DNA from: Planctomycetota bacterium | Lineage (GTDB): Bacteria > Planctomycetota > Planctomycetia > Pirellulales > Pirellulaceae | DNA length: 7,173 bases | Assembly (NCBI GenBank): GCA_026692885.1 | Contig: JAPLNJ010001175.1 | Coordinates: forward strand, 1-7,173 | Reading direction: 5' to 3' | Shown here: piece by piece, positions 6,201-7,173 of the stretch | Layout of the letters: every line of letters starts with the position of its first letter | Numbering within the stretch: the first letter of the stretch is position 1 | The notes under the pieces: model-generated | Database searches by the model: none | What the model saw: only the letters and a program-made list of their open reading frames with translations | What the model was told of the DNA's origin: nothing | Made by a program: the position numbers and the translations under genes

Positions 6201-6935
6201 GCCGCCCGGCACATAGCGGGCCTTGCCCTCCAGCACGATGGCCGGATCGTCTTCTTCAAAGTCGGCCAACAGGAGCGTGTCGCCATCGGTAACCGGTTTC
6301 TTCGTCAACACGGCATCGGCGTCGTAGGCGACGTCCAGGGGCGCCGAAATGTGCGCGTCGTCCAACACCAGCTCTTCGGGCCGTGCAACCTCGACGGAGA
6401 AATGCACAACCCGAATATGGCGGGGGAGGGTCAGCTGGCCGCCAACCAGCTGCCACGTCTTGTCGGCCTGTCCCGTGGCCTCGGCCAGGGTCTGCCAGCC
6501 CTCCGGCGCCTCGCCCATGATGCGGACCACGACCTTGCCGGCGCCCTTGGCGTAGATGCCGTAGGAGTAGGTCGCTGCGGGCACGACCTCCAACGAACTC
6601 ATCGTCAGCGAGGCACCGCCGCCGCGGAGGGCCAAGGCCTGTCGGCCGCCGTGGGCATCGGCGCTGGGGTGCATCGACGTGTCCGCGTCGAGTCGCCAGG
6701 TCCACCGCACGGGAACCTGAGGGTCGTGGCTGCTGTAGGATCCGCCGTGCTTGAGCAGGTTCTCCACCGTCTCCTGAGCGACCTGCCCCCAGAACTCGAA
6801 GGAACCGTTGGTCAGTAGGTTTGTGGGAGTCTGCCCCATCGCCAGGCCGCCGAGACTCGACAGCAGAAGAACGAAGGACAGAATCTTTCTCTTCCACCGG
6901 AAACGACCTATACCGGCCCTGGTACACATATTCAT
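246..6935 (-). CDS. Giant secreted multi-domain GH2-type glycoside hydrolase (2,229 aa)
   Basis: Predicted exported retaining glycosidase acting on beta-linked sugars of an unidentified polysaccharide or glycoconjugate. The frame is open from ATG (6933..6935) to TGA (246..248). Domains in order by residue: signal peptide 1-34, CBM4/9-like 37-198, LamG-like 218-412, Pro-rich linker 413-460, beta domains 465-630 and 638-765, GH2 sugar-binding 811-975, GH2 Ig-like 976-1085, TIM barrel 1086-1385, Ig-like 1388-1472, two amidotransferase-like units 1476-1674 and 1686-1876, beta-sandwich 1898-2096, TPRs 2111-2212. E1187 in WDLSNEW fits the GH2 acid/base and E1301 in LLMNTENLW the nucleophile. Classical GH2 enzymes have about 600-1,050 residues, so this is at least twice as long. 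The ATG has only a weak GA-rich upstream stretch. M3 (6927..6929) is an alternative start that also leaves an intact signal peptide. There is no frameshift. The gene looks monocistronic or first in a unit with the candidate gene at 1..58. The CDS is near certain and the GH2 assignment strong; substrate is unknown. Confidence 0.95.
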   Translation of the reverse strand: MNMCTRAGIGRFRWKRKILSFVLLLSSLGGLAMGQTPTNLLTNGSFEFWGQVAQETVENLLKHGGSYSSHDPQVPVRWTWRLDADTSMHPSADAHGGRQALALRGGGASLTMSSLEVVPAATYSYGIYAKGAGKVVVRIMGEAPEGWQTLAEATGQADKTWQLVGGQLTLPRHIRVVHFSVEVARPEELVLDDAHISAPLDVAYDADAVLTKKPVTDGDTLLLADFEEDDPAIVLEGKARYVPGGRFGRALRLEKPDAVMIPLPLDKLPPEGTLEFWLSPDEVPQVAARPARTDPPIHCLLAICNADGPLAHFQADTSCTLRYCWQYAPGKGSSLAGSAEVSLGRMRKGQWTHVAATWDASAVRLYVDGVLYARTTQGPLKWAGLPTNIRISSEYGHLCWNGMVDEIRVSKIKRFGPFTPRGAVPQPLPPARQPIEEPVAVKPAKSEAELAAERTKLLGQIPPTQEGAFEETLNSEGDYVYEASHAQPLVTDGMFTIEPGKIVAGLTTVTIAESLPRLIGDPVNSGAFWKLGAIQTGTYHVGVLYESQKNRNGITEVPQGDHPLEMFLNGRVIQAGSTSLPVQVAPNVWFAELRSLDAQRLQAGDEIEVVTPGGRAERIARLILHTRAPEVGAFRAGLSFGEQWWSNVDAALRVNPFIRFVDTKGHPIRSRNPWWGQEQEADSPQEFLRNGQGQPVAQCLLANPLPAAVTVDYECVIKGHWGQVAGRDAQRITLQPHQRILREISFEVTDDDPGYSIKATVKPAGNVDLGWPEMDTISLFPGYRQSVPWHDPATASHAKRVSFKQPLATARRTLSLNGTWQRAFFYPLVPAEVPPADAQWTPTAVPMMQIELEQSPRRQFGAYFRRTFEVSDRQAAGTYRLVVENVGCHGTVFVNGRKVGTVAGSNTPLVIDVSSVLRPGSNDLLIIVRDILAVMDPAYVNPKAPLASPLYLDAPGSFSACNRIFLGDVLLEMSPAVAADDLLITTSFRQKRIAAEFSVVNHTERPVRALVKATVLDARRPVLELGRQEVAIEFGKSVALNFLQPWTDPRLWSPADPHLVVLAVEIRDAATGQILDLSRQRFGFRETWIQDADILLNGIRIKPKAVTTPSPYGADLDFTMGRGAPIPDYMDENGFMASEQLADVANSSSKHNVDRDVYWENARANVLAGARRVQNHPCIVAWDLSNEWYGFLSYSGDDPLKGARRLRSLTEVLQKQDPNRWTFYNGDEDLGGLHYAFSGHYLSPYGSPYEGFTMHGHSAYLPDGWFFRKLDDTFAMGQEVVVSPYRKTQVSWGKKLLMNTENLWKTGSLMPPGPTVVLGEDDVLSPAVDHFSGPAAWMYKQNLDGHRDLGCSVVAFYGGVCPSRRGWMLQQFIMPEMVHHGYSGSTVTRDYSLHNDLYVPAKLRLQWRLLAPDGRVEAQGEDRREMQSGDLQRGSLRFTLPQVSRRTTWTLDLKLYGDDRLVYGEQRDLEVWPKTPLVLAAPSRKVFVFDPAGQTVAVLKRAGLAFAEMQDLAPPAEAGAVLVIGEKALTKTMAATMTRLDKFVGHGGRMIVLAQDVTPAGLPVVTHLEPRQWASQVFVQTPGHPVLAGISSWDLHFWAPERIVARGAYTKPAGGAATVLANSGGQTGLEWVQLLECYRGQGLYLLCQLPLVEAIDQEPMARDLLVRLLDYAASEQAFCRPGKNLKAVVAPGSLVEKRLSEAGIALEVVADVAPLKPGDVALIDAAHKDAATAGARCKPSLAQGATLVVVGASPSAAAWLSELAGTPVTITAQPYRMWAGRGYRNGVSRLTAGLTQLDLYWKSYDGSEAAGSQAENPQVMIEPLQDYAVAAAGAREWVFPGALVEVAVGRGRLLLDQRRWSTSHEQLARQGLRNVTALALGLDVAVAPITPLRELPKDVIFRPLDLAVVANRSLTDKTPDDGQDGWPDQGENCDARTFPTGQRAFQGVPFEMGTGPRSVVVLRNAARPGAAGFPTEVTLPVGFSVEGFYFLHGSAFTPRGALGLYQVQYADGTAVDVPLAGGVNLWDWSSASEGFAREIGTRSNVAWTGSNPVLSHLTLYRMLWVNPKPEVAVKAVRFAGNGHATLMLAGVTAAVAKGQIATPPGQLAKAREALAAATGAVEAGRLDEARRLLEAAIAADSGLSAAHQALGELLERKGDEDTALRVYQAWAAAGAATPLPYNRIGEILDKRKDYQGALAAYTRSLEIEWNQPPTIAAKSRVQKLVLDHK
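300..605 (-). other. Three C-terminal TPR repeats (residues 2111-2212)
   Basis: Three consecutive helix-turn-helix units of about 34 residues close the protein. Unit 1 contains VEAGRLDEARRLLEAAIAAD (2121-2140). Unit 2 is ALGELLERKGDEDTALRVYQ (2149-2168). Unit 3 is YNRIGEILDKRKDYQGALAA (2181-2200) followed by YTRSLEIE. Spacing and the G/A-x-x-A pattern match the TPR consensus. TPRs bind other proteins, so the tail may attach the enzyme to a partner or assembly. No sorting signal or transmembrane helix follows; the protein ends VQKLVLDHK. Confidence 0.8.
648..1244 (-). other. Beta-sandwich domain with an Asp/Gly/Trp-rich entry motif (residues 1898-2096)
   Basis: The domain begins FRPLDLAVVANRSLTD, continues DDGQDGWPDQG (1920-1930) and DARTFPTGQRAFQGVPFEM (1934-1952), and then alternates strands. 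These include VEGFYFLHGSAFTPRG, LGLYQVQYADGTAVDVPL, NLWDWSS, ARTG-like Trp turns and LYRMLWVNPKP (2059-2069). From memory, this block of an ANR-x-L/F-x-D strand, a GGW-DQG turn, an FPTG-x-x-x-F-x-GVPF strand and a late W-x-NP-x-P strand recurs in large secreted proteins of Planctomycetes, Verrucomicrobia and related phyla. I cannot give a family name. A carbohydrate-binding or calcium-stabilised jelly roll is the likeliest role. Confidence 0.5.
1308..2510 (-). other. Two tandem class I amidotransferase-like (Rossmann-type) units (residues 1476-1674 and 1686-1876)
   Basis: Unit 1 has alternating strands and helices: RKVFVFD, AGAVLVIGEKALT (1518-1530), a helix TMTRLDKFVGHGGRMIVLAQD (1536-1556), then PGHPVLAGISSWDLHFWAP and GQGLYLLCQLPL. 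Unit 2 repeats the plan: LKAVVAPGS, GDVALIDAAH, GATLVVVGASPSAAAWLSEL (1744-1763), and GRGRLLLDQRRW near its end. This resembles the amidotransferase-like or beta-galactosidase trimerisation-like domains attached to many planctomycete and GH42-type glycosidases. Neither unit has a cysteine at the expected nucleophile elbow (GEKA and GASP stand there), so they are probably non-catalytic and structural. The fold assignment is inferred from pattern only. Confidence 0.55.
2520..2774 (-). other. Ig-like domain after the barrel (residues 1388-1472)
   Basis: A compact beta-sandwich follows the barrel directly. Visible strands are KLRLQWRLLAPDG (1402-1414), GSLRFTLPQV (1434-1443), WTLDLKLYGDD (1449-1459) and LVYGEQRDLEVWP (1461-1473). 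Position and pattern match the C-terminal Ig-like domains many GH2 enzymes carry after the TIM barrel. The role is probably structural or in shaping the substrate cleft. Confidence 0.55.
2781..4505 (-). other. GH2 catalytic core: sugar-binding, Ig-like and TIM-barrel domains (residues 811-1385)
   Basis: The sugar-binding domain opens with RRTLSLNGTW (811-820) and contains GAYFRRTFEV (861-870), GTVFVNGRKVG (890-900) and LRPGSNDLLIIVRD (917-930), all typical of GH2 N-terminal domains. The Ig-like domain ends with DPRLWSPADPHLVVL (1048-1062) and RFGFRE (1081-1086), the hallmark approach to a GH2 barrel. In the barrel, NHPCIVAWDLSNEW (1175-1188) matches the family acid/base motif, with E1187 encoded at 3375..3377. 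KKLLMNTENLW (1294-1304) fits the nucleophile strand, with E1301 at 3033..3035. Their 114-residue spacing is somewhat longer than in classical members. The first barrel segment is unusually short: only 33 residues lie between LNG (1096-1098) and the conserved DENGFM (1131-1136). The classical N-x-V-R-x-x-H-Y-P stretch is absent. Confidence 0.82.
5046..5543 (-). other. Beta-rich domain of galactose-binding-like appearance (residues 465-630)
   Basis: The region alternates short hydrophobic strands and turns, with GTYHVGVLYES (537-547), LEMFLNGRVIQ (564-574), APNVWFAEL (585-593) and LQAGDEIEVV (601-610). The pattern of a strand, then 'LNG', then a late 'GDEI' strand is what galactose-binding-like or jelly-roll accessory domains of glycosidases look like. 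I do not recognise a named family. A further beta-rich domain (about 638-765) with WW pairs at 644-645 and 674-675 links it to the GH2 core; I cannot assign that one either. Confidence 0.45.
5700..6284 (-). other. LamG/concanavalin A-like domain (residues 218-412)
   Basis: This stretch carries the standard signature of bacterial LamG-type (Laminin_G_3) domains. It opens with LLLADFEEDD, then GRFGRALRLE, then the EGTLEFWLSP strand (271-280). KGQWTHVAATWD (348-359) and VRLYVDGVLYA (363-373) follow, and it closes with MVDEIRVSKIKRF (403-415). These domains are common in large exported planctomycete proteins and usually bind carbohydrate or other surface ligands. A proline-rich linker (residues 418-440) follows, with a short charged helix-like segment at 445-460. 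Confidence 0.85.
6342..6827 (-). other. N-terminal CBM4/9-like carbohydrate-binding jelly roll (residues 37-198)
   Basis: Immediately after the signal peptide comes NLLTNGSFEFW, the usual opening of CBM4/9-type modules, in which the 'NGSFE' strand starts the jelly roll. The module ends with the matching last strand (LVLDDAHIS, 189-197). Between them are alternating hydrophobic beta strands and a GW-containing loop (APEGWQTL, 143-150). In this superfamily such modules bind sugars or mediate surface contacts. I infer substrate targeting; no specific ligand can be proposed. Confidence 0.7.
6834..6935 (-). other. Sec-type signal peptide of the giant protein (residues 1-34)
   Basis: The N-terminus has a basic n-region (RFRWKRK, residues 11-17) followed by a hydrophobic core (ILSFVLLLSSLGGLAM, 18-33). 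A small-residue cleavage site, Ala32-Met-Gly34, precedes QTP, so signal peptidase I would probably cut after Gly34. There is no lipobox cysteine near the site, so a lipoprotein is not expected. The mature enzyme should act in the periplasm, at the cell surface or outside the cell. Confidence 0.85.
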
Positions 6936-7012
6936 AATCCACTCGTCCGCGGTGCATGTGCTTGGTCGTCAGTTGTTACAGGAACGCAGCATTTTGGCAA
7001 TCAACGGCCTTG

Positions 7013-7041
7013 ATCATAAGTACCCGCTCACAAGTTGTCGG
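7013..7041 (-). promoter_or_regulatory. Candidate sigma70-like promoter for the giant gene
   Basis: On the minus strand CCGACA (7041..7036, 4 of 6 to TTGACA) and TATGAT (7018..7013, 5 of 6 to TATAAT) are separated by exactly 17 nt. Transcription would begin near 7006 and give a leader of about 70 nt before the ATG at 6935. Both boxes overlap the left outer arm of the palindrome at 7017..7121. A weaker alternative, TTGCCA with TAACAA 16 nt further on, lies nearer the gene (about 7000..6973). Confidence 0.35.
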
Positions 7042-7121
7042 GGGAAAAGAAACCCGGTTTTTTCCAAAAACCGGGTTTCTGTCTCGTGCTGAATACCAGA
7101 AAACTTCTGAGCGGGCACTTA
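7017..7121. repeat. Nested palindromic element of about 105 bp, MITE/REP-like
   Basis: Two inverted repeats are nested. Outer arms 7017..7039 and 7099..7121 match at 20 of 23 positions; their outermost 14 bases (TAAGTACCCGCTCA against TGAGCGGGCACTTA) match at 13 of 14. Inside is a perfect 15-bp stem, 7048..7062 with 7066..7080, around a 3-nt loop. The gap between outer and inner arms is 8 nt on the left and 18 nt on the right. It encodes no protein. The layout suggests a small non-autonomous mobile element or a structured dispersed repeat. Confidence 0.75.
7048..7080 (-). terminator. Perfect 15-bp hairpin, possible terminator of an upstream minus-strand gene
   Basis: AGAAACCCGGTTTTT at 7048..7062 pairs fully with AAAAACCGGGTTTCT at 7066..7080, with loop TCC. 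Reading the minus strand, the stem is followed by TTTCCCC (7047..7041), giving a short T-rich tail, so it could end a transcript arriving from beyond 7173. It would then insulate the promoter that follows. On the + strand no T-run follows. Stem and loop are certain; the terminator role is a guess. Confidence 0.45.
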
Positions 7122-7135
7122 AGGTTGCGCATCGT

Positions 7136-7173
7136 AACCCGACGCGTAAGCGAGGAAGAGCGGCGTTTCCTCG
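7136..7173. repeat. Long palindromic repeat cut by the right window edge
   Basis: The left arm starts AACCCGACGCGTAAG at 7136 and runs to CGAGGAA (7151..7157). The loop is 7158..7166, and TTCCTCG (7167..7173) is the exact reverse complement of the inner seven bases before the window ends. If this is a full palindrome, the next bases should read CTTACGCGTCGGGTT. I remember this sequence type as a common intergenic repeat in planctomycete genomes. Only the inner 7 bp of pairing are visible here. Confidence 0.6.

Noticed and set aside
6808..7092. 94-codon + strand frame in the right spacer
   Set aside because: It starts antisense inside the giant gene and crosses the promoter region and palindromes. 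It has no ribosome-binding site or recognisable content.
7118..7172. Minus-strand frame ETPLFLAYASGYDAQP followed by TAA, possibly the end of an upstream gene
   Set aside because: Most of it is a translation of the palindromic repeat at 7136..7173, so an accidental frame is more likely. An upstream gene cannot be excluded without sequence past the edge.

Overview
The window is dominated by one uninterrupted minus-strand gene of 6,690 bp (246..6935). It encodes a very large predicted secreted, multi-domain protein of 2,229 residues built around a glycoside hydrolase family 2 (GH2)-type catalytic core. High GC content, a huge exported glycosidase with CBM, LamG, amidotransferase-like and TPR modules, and several palindromic intergenic repeats of a kind I remember from Planctomycetes all point to a planctomycete, probably of the Pirellulales type. 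Verrucomicrobia or Lentisphaerae remain possible. No rRNA, tRNA, CRISPR array or transposase gene was seen.

Layout on the minus strand, upstream to downstream. The right flank (6936..7173) is non-coding as far as I can see. It holds a long palindrome cut by the window edge (7136..7173), a roughly 105 bp nested palindrome with a perfect 15-bp inner hairpin (7017..7121), a plausible sigma70-like promoter overlapping it (7013..7041), and an untranslated leader of about 70 nt. Then comes the giant gene. The left flank (1..245) holds a short hairpin 25 nt past the stop codon (193..220), a 32-bp-arm inverted repeat (59..152), and what looks like the start of another minus-strand gene (1..58) whose Shine-Dalgarno lies inside one arm of that repeat.

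The giant protein reads, from the N-terminus: signal peptide; CBM4/9-like jelly roll; LamG/concanavalin-like domain; proline-rich linker; two further beta-rich domains; GH2 sugar-binding, Ig-like and TIM-barrel domains with both expected glutamates (E1187, E1301); an Ig-like domain; two tandem amidotransferase-like alpha/beta units without a nucleophile cysteine; a beta-sandwich with a distinctive Asp/Gly/Trp-rich entry motif; and three TPR repeats. It most likely binds and hydrolyses a complex polysaccharide or glycoconjugate outside the cytoplasm. The substrate cannot be read from sequence. The points most worth a second look are the shortened start of the TIM barrel, the amidotransferase-like and TPR tail on an exported enzyme, and repeat elements that appear to supply a promoter on one side and a ribosome-binding site on the other.
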